DNA from: DATCIH01 sp036507955
GTDB taxonomy: Bacteria; Bacillota; Clostridia; Clostridiales; Clostridiaceae
DNA: 35,265 nt
Assembly: GCA_036507955.1 (NCBI GenBank)
Contig: DATCIH010000054.1
Location: 1-35,265 of the forward strand
Direction: 5' to 3'
Shown here one piece after another: positions 1-7,519 of the stretch; positions within the stretch are counted from its first letter, which is position 1; every line of letters begins with the position of its first letter. The position numbers and the translations under genes were made by a program. The notes under the pieces were generated by a model. That model did no database searches and was not told the DNA's origin. It saw only the letters and a program-made list of their open reading frames with translations.

Positions 1-34
1 CTGTATCTTTATAAGAAATACTTTCTAATATGAA

Positions 35-540
35 CAGGGACATACCTGCATCGTATGTTACGATCAAAATTGCTGCTTTTGAGCAAGAATATAGTAGCTT
101 TATATAATTCTTGTTCGATAGGCAGGTGTGTCCCTGGATTAGATTATTCTTTGTTTCGGGGGATAAGGAAGACTAGTAGAATTGATGTCGGGGGTAAGCT
201 GGAGCGGTGGTTATTTTGCTACCGTTCTAATATGAACAGGGACATACCTGCATCGTATGTTACGATCAAAATTGCTGCTTTTGAGCAAGAATATAGTAGC
301 TTTATACAATTCTTGTTCGTCAGGCAGGTGTGTCCCTGAAATGAATTATTCTTTGTTTCGGGGGATAAGGAAGACTAGTAGAATTGATGTCGAGGGTAAG
401 CTGGAGCGATGGTTATTTTGCTACCGTTCTAAGCTGAACAGGGACATACCTGCATCGTATGTTACGATCAAAATTGCTGCTTTTGAGCAAGAATATAGTA
501 GCTTTATATAATTCTTGTTCGATAGGCAGGTGTGTCCCTG
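35..540. repeat. Array of three 102-bp structured repeats, 202-bp period
   Basis: Three near-identical elements lie at 35-136, 237-338 and 439-540, exactly 202 bp apart, separated by 100-bp spacers that are also nearly identical to each other. Each element begins CAGGGACATACCTGC and ends GCAGGTGTGTCCCTG. These arms can pair over 15 bp with a single T.G wobble on the + strand (C.A on the other strand), so a + strand RNA folds better. Inside are a small hairpin (ATCGTA-TGT-TACGAT, 50-64 in copy 1) and a second stem (CAAGAAT ... ATTCTTG), giving a branched fold. A fourth copy lies at 8924-9025. Open frames here lack a Shine-Dalgarno site, and the period is not a multiple of three, so I read the array as non-coding. 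A REP/BIME-like or MITE-like mobile repeat is the best inference. Confidence 0.9.
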
Positions 541-597
541 AAATTAACAATCATCTTCTTTTTGGAACAACTTAATTCCTCTTTCCCCTTATTTATG

Positions 598-1188
598 TTA
601 CTCCCCATATACTTTTACTATTTTCTGAACTAGCTTTTTCATTGCAGTTGCTTGAGATATCAAAGACATAACCACCAAGAAAAGTAGCATTTTCTCTTCA
701 TCTGCCTTATTGAACGTGTTATCAGATATTATAGAACTAAGCTTATCTAAATCTAACCCATCGCTGCCTATGAAATTAGTGAAGCTTTCTGCTTGAAGCT
801 TTGAAAATATCTTGTAAGCTTTTTCCCAAGATATTAGATCATCATTCTTATCATTTATTTCATTAAAAGCCAAGGAAAATACTTTTTTTATTTCTTCTGT
901 TGTAAGTATAGGCCTCATATAGCTTAAAAGAACTAGCTGAGCAAGATGTTCTTTAGTATATCCTCGTTTTTTCCCATCCTCAGGTTTTAATATAACTTCG
1001 CTTTTTATATAATTTTGTATAATATTATTAGTAAACTTCTCACCTTCAAATTTATCCTTTAGGAAATCGGTTACCTGAGATAGATATAAATCGTATTGTG
1101 GAAGCTCCTCGAAGGATAGATTGGTATTTTCCGAAATATCTTTTGCAATTTCTTTTACTTTATCCAAACTAAACTTTTCTTTTCCCAC
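598..1188 (-). CDS. DUF1836 family protein, MerR-like HTH
   Basis: A 196-residue protein resembling the DUF1836 family, which has a MerR-like winged helix. The typical family pattern is visible: an acidic-hydrophobic N-terminal segment (LPQYDLYLSQVTDFL, about residues 30-44), then NYIKSEVILKPEDGKKRGYT followed by an HLAQLVLLSYM helix. The likely role is DNA binding; no target is known from sequence. I chose the GTG at 1188 because GAGGTG sits six bases upstream. The longer GTG at 1197 overlaps that Shine-Dalgarno and would leave none. It is divergent from the PspA operon, with its own promoter at 1226-1254, and could regulate that operon, but this is inference from position only. Confidence 0.75.
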   Translation of the reverse strand: MGKEKFSLDKVKEIAKDISENTNLSFEELPQYDLYLSQVTDFLKDKFEGEKFTNNIIQNYIKSEVILKPEDGKKRGYTKEHLAQLVLLSYMRPILTTEEIKKVFSLAFNEINDKNDDLISWEKAYKIFSKLQAESFTNFIGSDGLDLDKLSSIISDNTFNKADEEKMLLFLVVMSLISQATAMKKLVQKIVKVYGE

Positions 1189-1225
1189 TTTTATCACCTC
1201 TATTTAATGTGTATAGTTTAAATTA

Positions 1226-1254
1226 ATTATACAGTATATATAAACTCTTTACAA
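1226..1254 (-). promoter_or_regulatory. Promoter of the DUF1836 gene
   Basis: On the minus strand TTGTAA (1249-1254) is followed after 17 bp by TATAAT (1226-1231), a good SigA-type promoter about 38 bp upstream of the chosen start. Confidence 0.6.
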
Positions 1255-1347
1255 GTTATAATAAACAGTTTTTTTAATGTAATTCATAGTATACTAACGA
1301 AAACGAGAGGTAATTAAAGCCATTCCCTTTTATAGTTTGTTTTCTAT

Positions 1348-1408
1348 GTATAATAACCCCATATGCGTTATTATTATACTTGTAATGTAGTATTGATTAC
1401 TATATAAT
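1348..1408 (+). promoter_or_regulatory. Promoter and upstream inverted repeat of the pspA operon
   Basis: TTGTAA (1380-1385) and TATAAT (1403-1408) are separated by 17 bp, a SigA-type promoter for the gene at 1451. Directly upstream of the -35 is an inverted repeat, GTATAATAAC (1348-1357) against GTTATTATTATAC (1367-1379, one bulge), placed where an activator or repressor could bind. No SigL (-24/-12) elements were seen, unlike enterobacterial psp promoters. Confidence 0.5.
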
Positions 1409-1450
1409 ATGTTTAGAAAATAATTTTATAAATATTTAGGAGGTGATATT

Positions 1451-1876
1451 TTGAAAAAGAGATCTATTTTATTGCTTATCTTATTAACTTTCTTTTTTTT
1501 AATAGCTAATACTTTAGGTCCAGAACTGGCTAGTTTAATTCATTCTCAGAAAGCATATAGTATTTATACCGTGCAAGCAAAGGGTTCTTCAGGATTCCAT
1601 TCTGGTAGTTTTAGCTCATCAAAATCATCTGGAGGGTTTAAGTCTGGTACCTTTAGTAGTATTCCAAAAGCTAGCTCAAGTAGTTCAACAGGTTCTGGGT
1701 CATCACTCTTTGGCAGTGGTGGAAACAGCCATAGTTTTATCCCAATACCAATGTTTTCTCATTCATATTTTGGATTAGGAAATGGTATTATTGGTGGATT
1801 CGGTTCAATTTTTCTAAAGTTTCTTGTTGTTGTTGTTATCATAATTGTTATTCGCAGAATGTTTAAAAGACATTAA
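1451..1876 (+). CDS. Secreted or membrane Ser/Gly-rich protein of the pspA operon
   Basis: A 141-residue protein of unknown function. It has a hydrophobic N-terminus after KKR (signal peptide or anchor, residues about 5-25), a Ser/Gly/Phe-rich low-complexity middle (about 45-95, repeated SGxFSS units), and a C-terminal membrane segment (about 120-136: FLKFLVVVVIIIVIRR) ending in basic residues. The start is TTG, supported by AGGAGGTG seven bases upstream. It is the first gene of an operon with the PspA homologue, 20 bp ahead of it, so an envelope-associated role is likely. I do not recognise a named family; the composition resembles the low-complexity tails of some small membrane proteins. 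Confidence 0.8.
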   Translation: MKKRSILLLILLTFFFLIANTLGPELASLIHSQKAYSIYTVQAKGSSGFHSGSFSSSKSSGGFKSGTFSSIPKASSSSSTGSGSSLFGSGGNSHSFIPIPMFSHSYFGLGNGIIGGFGSIFLKFLVVVVIIIVIRRMFKRH

Positions 1877-1896
1877 AAATATTAGGAGGAATAAAA

Positions 1897-2556
1897 ATGA
1901 GTGTATTATCAAGAGTTTCAAACATGTTTAAAGCAAAGGTGAACACAAAACTAGATGAAATGGAAAATCCAATAGAGTTATTGGATCAGAAAATTCGTGA
2001 TATGGAGGAGAGCTTAAATACAGCAAAGCTATCTGGTGCTCAAGTTCTTGGCAATGTTCACGAAGTAGAATACAAAATGAAGGAAGCTATTGCGGAATCC
2101 AAAGAATTCGATGAAAAAGTAAAACTTGCTTTAAGTAAAGGTAATGAAGATTTAGCTAAGAAAGCTTTAGAACGAAAGCTTAATTCGGATAAAAGCGCTA
2201 GCTCTTTACAATCTAGCTTTGAAGAAGCCAGTAAAAAGGGACAAGTAATTAAAAAAAGCCTTAAGGATTTAGAGGATGAAATACAAAAGACTAGAACCTA
2301 TAGAGATGAAGCTGCTGCAAGGCTTAATAATGCAAATGCTACACAAAAGGTGAATGAGATATTATCGAATGTTAATACTTATAGTAACAAAATAAATTTA
2401 GATGATATTGAAAGAAAAATAGAAAAGAAGGAAGCTATGGCAGCAGGTCTAGGAGACTTAAAGATAAACGATCCCCTTGAGGATGAGTTTGAAAAGCTGA
2501 ATACATTAGATTTAGATGCTGAACTTTTAAAGTATAAGAAAGCAAAGGTGGAGTAA
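1897..2556 (+). CDS. pspA: PspA/IM30 family phage-shock protein
   Basis: A 219-residue PspA/IM30 (ESCRT-III-like) protein that would bind the inner face of the membrane and counter envelope stress. The N-terminus (MSVLSRVSNMFKAKVNTKLD) is the expected amphipathic helix. ENPIELLDQKIRDMEE is the classic start of the long coiled coil, which runs to about residue 150 and is rich in Lys, Glu and Ala. The length fits the family (about 220-230). Shine-Dalgarno AGGAGG precedes the ATG. It is in an operon with a low-complexity membrane protein upstream and a Cys-rich protein that overlaps its stop codon. No pspB, pspC or liaRS-type partner is in the window. Confidence 0.92.
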   Translation: MSVLSRVSNMFKAKVNTKLDEMENPIELLDQKIRDMEESLNTAKLSGAQVLGNVHEVEYKMKEAIAESKEFDEKVKLALSKGNEDLAKKALERKLNSDKSASSLQSSFEEASKKGQVIKKSLKDLEDEIQKTRTYRDEAAARLNNANATQKVNEILSNVNTYSNKINLDDIERKIEKKEAMAAGLGDLKINDPLEDEFEKLNTLDLDAELLKYKKAKVE

Positions 2557-3212
2557 TGGGAAAAGCTGAGGAATTTTTAAAAGAAGAAAGAAAATATTAT
2601 GGTAAAATATACGCTGAAATTTCCTTTGCTATAGATAATACCTCTACATTTCTGTCTGAAGAAGATAAAAAGAAACGAAAATTTATAGTTAAGCTTCCCT
2701 CAATAAAAAATTATGTTGATATTATTGAAGCCTCTTTAGGAGAACTAAAACAAGAAGGTTTAAGGAGCATATTTAAGGGTGATAAATATACCTCCTTGGT
2801 TAAGAGTTATAAAAGCGATAATGAAGCTTCTTTAAAGCAACTTGAAAAATGCTATTCCTGTAGTTGTTTAAATTGCATATCTTTGTGTAAATTTGAAAGC
2901 TGCCATGGCTGTAGGGAGGCTTCAAATATTGAGTCCTGCGATCATAAAAAAATAAATGTATCTAAATATACTAGCTTCACTATTGACTTAATTAATAGCA
3001 AAAGCGGTAGGATGGATAAATATAAAGTTTTAGCGACCTTAGAGGACTGTAACAAAAATAAAAAATACATAATCCTTCAAAACCTTAAGGATTTCAATGA
3101 TAAATATATTCTTTATTACGATACAGGTATCCACGAGGATACCTACGGAGAAATAAAAGATGTAGAAGAATTTGATTATATCCTTACTACCTTTGAAGAG
3201 GTTGATGTCTAA
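2556..3212 (+). CDS. Cys-cluster protein coupled to pspA, unknown function
   Basis: A 218-residue protein whose ATG shares one base with the pspA stop (TAATG), so it is translationally coupled to it; GGTGGAG upstream serves as ribosome binding site. The first ~95 residues are charged and helical. Eight cysteines lie between residues 99 and 128 (CYSCSCLNC, CHGC, then ESCDH), a pattern that suggests binding of zinc or another metal. The C-terminal third is mostly beta-like (TIDLINSKSGRMDKYKV onward) and acidic. I recognise no family. Its position suggests a regulatory or assembly partner of PspA. There is no signal peptide or membrane segment, so it should be cytoplasmic. Confidence 0.8.
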   Translation: MGKAEEFLKEERKYYGKIYAEISFAIDNTSTFLSEEDKKKRKFIVKLPSIKNYVDIIEASLGELKQEGLRSIFKGDKYTSLVKSYKSDNEASLKQLEKCYSCSCLNCISLCKFESCHGCREASNIESCDHKKINVSKYTSFTIDLINSKSGRMDKYKVLATLEDCNKNKKYIILQNLKDFNDKYILYYDTGIHEDTYGEIKDVEEFDYILTTFEEVDV

Positions 3213-3255
3213 AATTAATTCATAAGTCGACATTATTTTCAAATTATATTTGATT

Positions 3256-3439
3256 TAATCCACATATGAAACTTCAAATTAATCAATTAATATAAACTAT
3301 CCACAATTTTCAATAGTTATCAACATATTATGTGGATAACTTAAAGGGCCTGCTTAATTTATTTGCCCCGTTTAGACAAATAGATATCAACTTTATCCAC
3401 AGTTTCATTGTTAACATACTGTTAAGTAAATGTGGAACA
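3256..3439. other. DnaA-box cluster in the pspA-argD intergenic region
   Basis: The 460 bp between the pspA operon and argD hold no convincing gene but contain several TTATCCACA-like sites. Two are perfect: 3331-3339 (minus strand) and 3393-3401 (plus). Three have one mismatch: TAATCCACA 3256-3264, CTATCCACA 3297-3305, TTATCAACA 3317-3325. A weaker one is TGTGGAACA at 3431-3439. The sites at 3317 and 3331 form a 12-bp inverted repeat (3316-3340). dnaA, dnaN and the oriC neighbours are absent, so a DnaA-titrating or regulatory site is more likely than the main origin. Confidence 0.6.
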
Positions 3440-3490
3440 AAGTGTTGTTTTAAAATTTACACCTTCAATTCTCACACTACGTATTTAATT

Positions 3491-3527
3491 ATGGCATTAA
3501 TATTTTACATATTAATGCCATTTTTTT
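3491..3527 (+). terminator. Rho-independent terminator of the pspA operon
   Basis: A hairpin with arms ATGGCATTAATAT and ATATTAATGCCAT and loop TTTAC is followed by seven T on the + strand. It lies about 280 bp past the last psp gene. Confidence 0.75.
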
Positions 3528-3621
3528 GTTCATTTTTTATACTTTTATTAAAGGATAACCGTAAGGGTTTGCCTAAATATGTCTGAACATACGGTCGTAT
3601 TTTACGTACTGATTGTATGTC

Positions 3622-3656
3622 AAAGGGACACACCAAACTGATGGTGTGTCCCTTTT
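3622..3656. terminator. Convergent hairpin terminator with GGGACACACC core
   Basis: AAAGGGACACACCA pairs with TGGTGTGTCCCTTT around a short loop, with T-runs on both strands. It sits between the pspA operon and the end of argD and probably ends argD transcription. Its stem core is the same as the ends of the 102-bp repeats. Confidence 0.7.
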
Positions 3657-3673
3657 AACAACTTTCTTTTAGG

Positions 3674-4864
3674 CTATTTATAATTTCTTATAGCTTCCTC
3701 TAAAATATCCATTGCTAAGTCCATGTCTTCTATTGTTACATTGAGTGGTGGGAGAAGCCTAATGACATTTTCCCCTGCTCTGGTTAATAATAATCCCTTT
3801 TCATAACAACTATTAATTATGGCCTTAGGATCTACTTTTAAGCTTATACCTAAAAGCAATCCCCTTCCTCTTATTTCATCTATTACATCATACTTAGCTT
3901 TAATATCATTAATCTTTTGGATTAGATAGTTACCTTTTTCTTTAACCTTCTCAACTACGCCACCCTCAACAAGCTCCGAAATAACTGCTAAGGACACAGC
4001 AGACGCTAAAGGATTTCCTCCAAAGGTACACCCATGATCCCCTGGTACAAAGGCACTACCAACCTTTTCATTTGCAATTATTGCTCCAATTGGGAATCCA
4101 CCAGCTAAAGCTTTTGCCAGACACACTATATCCGGAACCACTCCAAATTGTTCATAGGCAAATAAACTTCCAGTTCTTCCCATGCCACATTGAACCTCAT
4201 CAAAGATTAGAACAACCTCAAATTTGTCGCATAGCTCTCTTACTTCCTTTAAAAAGTTGATATCAGCAGTAACGATTCCACCTTCTCCTTGGATTGGCTC
4301 AATTATAACAGCGCAGGTTTCTGAATTAATTTTTTTCCTCACATCTTCAATATCATTAAAATTTGCATACATAACTCCAGGTATTAAAGGCATGAAGGCT
4401 TTCTGATACTTCGGCTGTGCTGTTACAGTTAATGCTCCCATTGTTCTTCCATGGAACGAATTCTCCATAGAAAGAATAATGTTTTTTTCTTCTCCGCCTT
4501 TAATTTTGCCATATTTTCTTCCTAGCTTTAAAGCTGCTTCTATTGCTTCAGTTCCGCTATTACAAAAAAATGCCATATCAAGCCCTGAATACGTACATAA
4601 CTTTTCTGCAAGTAAAATATTAGGCTCGCTCCAATATATATTTGATACATGCATGAGCTTTGCACTTTGCTCAGTTATAGCTTTAATTATGACTGGGTGA
4701 CTATGCCCTAAACAGTTAACTGCTATCCCTGATACAAAATCTAAATACTCTTTTCCATTAGTATCGTACAACTTAGATCCAATGCCATGATCAAATATAA
4801 CATCTAATCTACCATAATTCTTCATCATAAATTTTTTACTTTCTTCTAAATTACTCTTTGACAC
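3674..4864 (-). CDS. argD: Acetylornithine aminotransferase
   Basis: A 396-residue class III PLP-dependent aminotransferase that converts N-acetylglutamate semialdehyde to N-acetylornithine with glutamate as donor, in the cytoplasm. Seen: the GT motif CNSGTEAIEAALKLGRKY (about 101-118), SFHGRTMGALT, EPIQGEGG, the FDEVQCGMGRTG block, and the PLP lysine K251 in LAKALAGGFPIG, all as in ArgD. The GTG start is supported by AAGGAGGT nine bases upstream. It overlaps the end of argB by 19 bp, so the two are co-translated in that order. Other class III enzymes (ornithine or GABA transaminase) are less likely given the neighbours. Confidence 0.95.
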   Translation of the reverse strand: MSKSNLEESKKFMMKNYGRLDVIFDHGIGSKLYDTNGKEYLDFVSGIAVNCLGHSHPVIIKAITEQSAKLMHVSNIYWSEPNILLAEKLCTYSGLDMAFFCNSGTEAIEAALKLGRKYGKIKGGEEKNIILSMENSFHGRTMGALTVTAQPKYQKAFMPLIPGVMYANFNDIEDVRKKINSETCAVIIEPIQGEGGIVTADINFLKEVRELCDKFEVVLIFDEVQCGMGRTGSLFAYEQFGVVPDIVCLAKALAGGFPIGAIIANEKVGSAFVPGDHGCTFGGNPLASAVSLAVISELVEGGVVEKVKEKGNYLIQKINDIKAKYDVIDEIRGRGLLLGISLKVDPKAIINSCYEKGLLLTRAGENVIRLLPPLNVTIEDMDLAMDILEEAIRNYK

Positions 4865-5751
4865 TCTTCAAGGACCTCCTTACCAACAATTCTTGTTCCA
4901 CTACCATTAAAAATATCCAGTAACAAGCTATGTTCTTTTCTTCCATCAATTAAATGTACATTACAGGTGCCATTTTCTATAGCATCAATGCAACATTCCA
5001 TTTTAGGAATCATACCGCCGGTAATTATGCCCTCGTCTATATAGGCCTTTATTTCGTCCTTAGTTATTGAAGAAATAAAGGAGGATTTATCGTTAATATC
5101 TTTGTATACTCCTTCTACATCTGTTAAGATGATTAGCTTCTCAGCATTAAGCTCAGAGCTAATGAAGGAAGCCGCATAGTCTGCATTGATATTGTAGACA
5201 TTTCCTTTAGAATCACAACCAATTGGAGATATAACAGGTACATAATCATTATCTATTAGATCTACTAAAAGATTTTTGTTTATGCTAATTACTTCCCCAA
5301 CATAACCGATGTCAATCACCTCATCCTCATCATACAAAACCTTATGCTTTGCTCTGATAAGATTGCTGTCTCTTCCACTGATACCTATAGCGTTTACTCC
5401 GTTTCTGCTTAAATTGGCTGCTATCCGCTTGTTAACATGTCCGGACAAGACCATTTCGACTATTTCCATAGTTTCCCGATCTGTAACTCTAAGGCCTTTT
5501 ACAAATTTGCTTTCAATACCTGCTCTTTGGAGCCAAAGATTAATTTCTGGGCCACCTCCATGGACTATAACCAAGTTAATACCCATACTTTTTAATCTTA
5601 TTACATCTTCAATGAAGGCTTTTTGGTGCTCTTCACTTTTCATGATGCTGCCACCATACTTCACAACGAACGTCTTGCCACTATATAATTTCATATAGGG
5701 TATAGATTCTATTGATATTGATAAGTCTTTAATATCCACTCTCCCCACCAA
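4846..5751 (-). CDS. argB: Acetylglutamate kinase
   Basis: Phosphorylates N-acetylglutamate with ATP, the second step of the acetylated arginine pathway. Amino-acid-kinase motifs are clear: VVKYGGSIM (KYGG about 31-34), VIVHGGGPEIN (64-67), GLRVTDRETMEIVEM, the NINADYAA block, ILTDVEGVY, GGMIPKMECC and a C-terminal GSGTRIVG. About 300 residues is normal. The start is uncertain: TTG at 5751 gives the longest form, but a GTG at 5739 fits better with relatives and has GGTGG upstream. It is the first gene of argB-argD, behind the promoter at 5798-5826, and is divergent from argJ. Confidence 0.95.
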   Translation of the reverse strand: MVGRVDIKDLSISIESIPYMKLYSGKTFVVKYGGSIMKSEEHQKAFIEDVIRLKSMGINLVIVHGGGPEINLWLQRAGIESKFVKGLRVTDRETMEIVEMVLSGHVNKRIAANLSRNGVNAIGISGRDSNLIRAKHKVLYDEDEVIDIGYVGEVISINKNLLVDLIDNDYVPVISPIGCDSKGNVYNINADYAASFISSELNAEKLIILTDVEGVYKDINDKSSFISSITKDEIKAYIDEGIITGGMIPKMECCIDAIENGTCNVHLIDGRKEHSLLLDIFNGSGTRIVGKEVLEECQRVI

Positions 5752-5797
5752 CCTTTTGTTGATATTTACATTTTAGATTTTTTGAGAATCTGAATTT

Positions 5798-5826
5798 ATT
5801 ATACTATTAGTATTATAATTATACAA
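5798..5826 (-). promoter_or_regulatory. Promoter of argB-argD
   Basis: On the minus strand TTGTAT (5821-5826), a 17-bp spacer and TATAAT (5798-5803) form a near-consensus SigA promoter. A TGAAT half-site similar to an ArgR arm follows just downstream of the -10, but the second arm is poor, so I do not call an ARG box. Confidence 0.6.
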
Positions 5827-5857
5827 GAATTATTTTGATTTTTTTTTTAATTTTCTA

Positions 5858-6165
5858 TTGCATATATATTTATTATTATGTATAATTCATTGTAAACAGT
5901 AATATGCTTCATGTGGAGGTTTTGAAATTATTTATCTCAGCCAAAATGTGTAGCCTCCACGTATACATTGATTTTTCTGTTAAGAGAAATTATATGAAAC
6001 TATTTTGTATTTTCAGAATAGTTATACAATTTTTGGATGAGAAGAAAGATAAGCTTCTTAAAAATATTATATGCATAATATTTGCATAGTTATACATATT
6101 TTATTTATGTGACTCATATTCAAATAAATAATTTTATCAATCGTATTAAAGAAAGGATGTTGATA
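5858..6165 (+). promoter_or_regulatory. argJ promoter and ~270-nt leader with hairpins
   Basis: TTGCAT (5858-5863), 17 bp, TATAAT (5881-5886) predicts a start near 5893, leaving a leader of about 270 nt before argJ. It can form ATGTGGAGG/CCTCCACGT (5911-5962) and AACTATT/AATAGTT stems. A symmetric TATGCA-N7-TGCATA (6070-6088) resembles an ArgR site with one extra central base. No T-box motif was found. No coding frame here has a properly spaced Shine-Dalgarno. Confidence 0.45.
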
Positions 6166-7386
6166 TTGAAGATATTAAAAAACAAATCTATAACTGATGT
6201 TCCATTTTTTAAAGCCTCAGGGGTGCATATAGGCGTTAGAAGAAATAAAAATAAAAAGGATTTATGTGTTATCTACAGTGAAAAACCTGCTGTTGGAGCT
6301 GCTGTATTTACAAAGAACATAATTAAGGCTGCCCCAGTATTATTAGATATGTTACATATAAAGTCAGATAATATTAGAGCAATAGTAGCTAACTCTGGTA
6401 GTGCTAATGCCTGCACTGGTGAAAAGGGTTATAAGGATGCTTTAGAAATGGCCATAGTTTGCGCTAAGCATTTAAATTTGAAGACAGAAGAGGTAATAGT
6501 TGCGTCTACTGGGGTTATCGGCCTTGCCCTTCCTATGGATATAATAATCCCTGGAATCAAGGAATGCTGTGATAATTTAAGCTACGAAGGTGGACCTGAT
6601 GCTTCTGAAGCTATAATGACTACTGATACCTTTAGCAAAAAAATTACTGTTGAATTTGAATTGTCAGGGAAAATATGTACCATGAGTGGTATAGCTAAAG
6701 GTTCTGGTATGATACATCCTAATATGGGTACTATGTTAGGATTTGTTGTAACCGATGCAGCTATAAGCAAAAGTTTGCTTTCAAAGGCCCTCTCAGATAG
6801 CGTTGAGGACTCATATAACATGGTTTCTGTAGATGGGGATACAAGTACTAATGATACAGTTGTTGTTTTAGCTAATGGAGCCTGTGGTAATAATTTTATA
6901 GATAAAGAAGGTTCTGACTTCACCTCCTTTATGGACGCCTTAAACTTTGTAAATAAAGAATTATCTAAACAAATAGCCAAGGATGGAGAAGGTGCTACAA
7001 AACTTGTTGAAGTTAATTTATATGGAGCTAGAACAAAAAAAGATGCTAAAATCCTAGCAAAATCTATAATAACTTCAAGTTTAGTAAAGGCGATGATGTT
7101 TGGAAGTGATGCTAATTTGGGTAGGATTTTTTGTGCCTTAGGCTATTCTACAGGTGAGTTTGAACCTATGAAGGTAGAAATTAGTTTTAAGTCTGAAGAA
7201 GAAGAGATTACAGTTGCACAGGATGGCTTTGGTCTAAATTTTGATGAAGCTAAGGCAAAAGCAATCCTAGATAGAGATAAGGTTAACATTATAGTAAAAC
7301 TACATGACGGTGATTATAATGCAACAGCCTGGGGCTGTGACCTAACCTATGATTATGTAAAAATTAATGGTTCCTACAGAACCTAG
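6166..7386 (+). CDS. argJ: Bifunctional ornithine acetyltransferase / N-acetylglutamate synthase
   Basis: ArgJ transfers the acetyl group from N-acetylornithine to glutamate and can also use acetyl-CoA, recycling the acetyl group in arginine synthesis. The chosen TTG gives 406 residues, the family length, and has GAAAGGA nine bases upstream; the ATG at 6157 lacks a spaced site. Family blocks: TKNIIKAAPV, ANSGSANACTG, STGVIG, and the autoproteolysis site MIHPNMGTMLGF with nucleophile Thr about residue 189. The residue before it is Gly where most ArgJ proteins have Ala. It is divergent from argBD. argC and carbamoyl-phosphate genes are not in the window. Confidence 0.95.
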   Translation: MKILKNKSITDVPFFKASGVHIGVRRNKNKKDLCVIYSEKPAVGAAVFTKNIIKAAPVLLDMLHIKSDNIRAIVANSGSANACTGEKGYKDALEMAIVCAKHLNLKTEEVIVASTGVIGLALPMDIIIPGIKECCDNLSYEGGPDASEAIMTTDTFSKKITVEFELSGKICTMSGIAKGSGMIHPNMGTMLGFVVTDAAISKSLLSKALSDSVEDSYNMVSVDGDTSTNDTVVVLANGACGNNFIDKEGSDFTSFMDALNFVNKELSKQIAKDGEGATKLVEVNLYGARTKKDAKILAKSIITSSLVKAMMFGSDANLGRIFCALGYSTGEFEPMKVEISFKSEEEEITVAQDGFGLNFDEAKAKAILDRDKVNIIVKLHDGDYNATAWGCDLTYDYVKINGSYRT

Positions 7387-7438
7387 ATTAAAATGAATTG
7401 GGACACAACATTAGTTTGTGTCCCAATTCATTTTAATC
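7386..7438. terminator. Long perfect hairpin terminator after argJ
   Basis: Two 23-bp arms match without error; the left arm starts GATTAAAATGAATTGGGACA and the right arm ends TTTTAATC, around a 7-nt loop. The stem begins on the last base of the argJ stop codon. A- and T-rich outer ends mean it can act on both strands, between argJ and the convergent transaldolase-type gene. Confidence 0.75.
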
Positions 7439-7519
7439 GTATTAATTTATTATCTACAAAGGTGTGTACATATCCTTTTAGTCCCTATGTAAGCGGTCTT
7501 ACTGCCATATCTAATTAAA

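Noticed and set aside
55..511. Two overlapping open frames in the repeat array
   Set aside because: They have no Shine-Dalgarno site, arise from the repeats themselves, and the 202-bp period shifts frame.
35..540. CRISPR array
   Set aside because: The repeats are 102 bp with inverted ends and the spacers are near-identical to each other, not unique.
3256..3439. The chromosomal origin oriC itself
   Set aside because: dnaA, dnaN, recF, gyrB or rpmH are not in the window, and box number is modest.
3332..3586. 84-residue open frame after the pspA operon
   Set aside because: It starts inside a DnaA box, has no ribosome site and runs through the terminator at 3491.
5904..6089. 61-residue open frame in the argJ leader
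   Set aside because: No ribosome site before its ATG, and it overlaps the leader hairpin; more likely chance.
5752..6165. T-box riboswitch for arginine genes
   Set aside because: No T-box sequence or typical terminator/antiterminator pair found.
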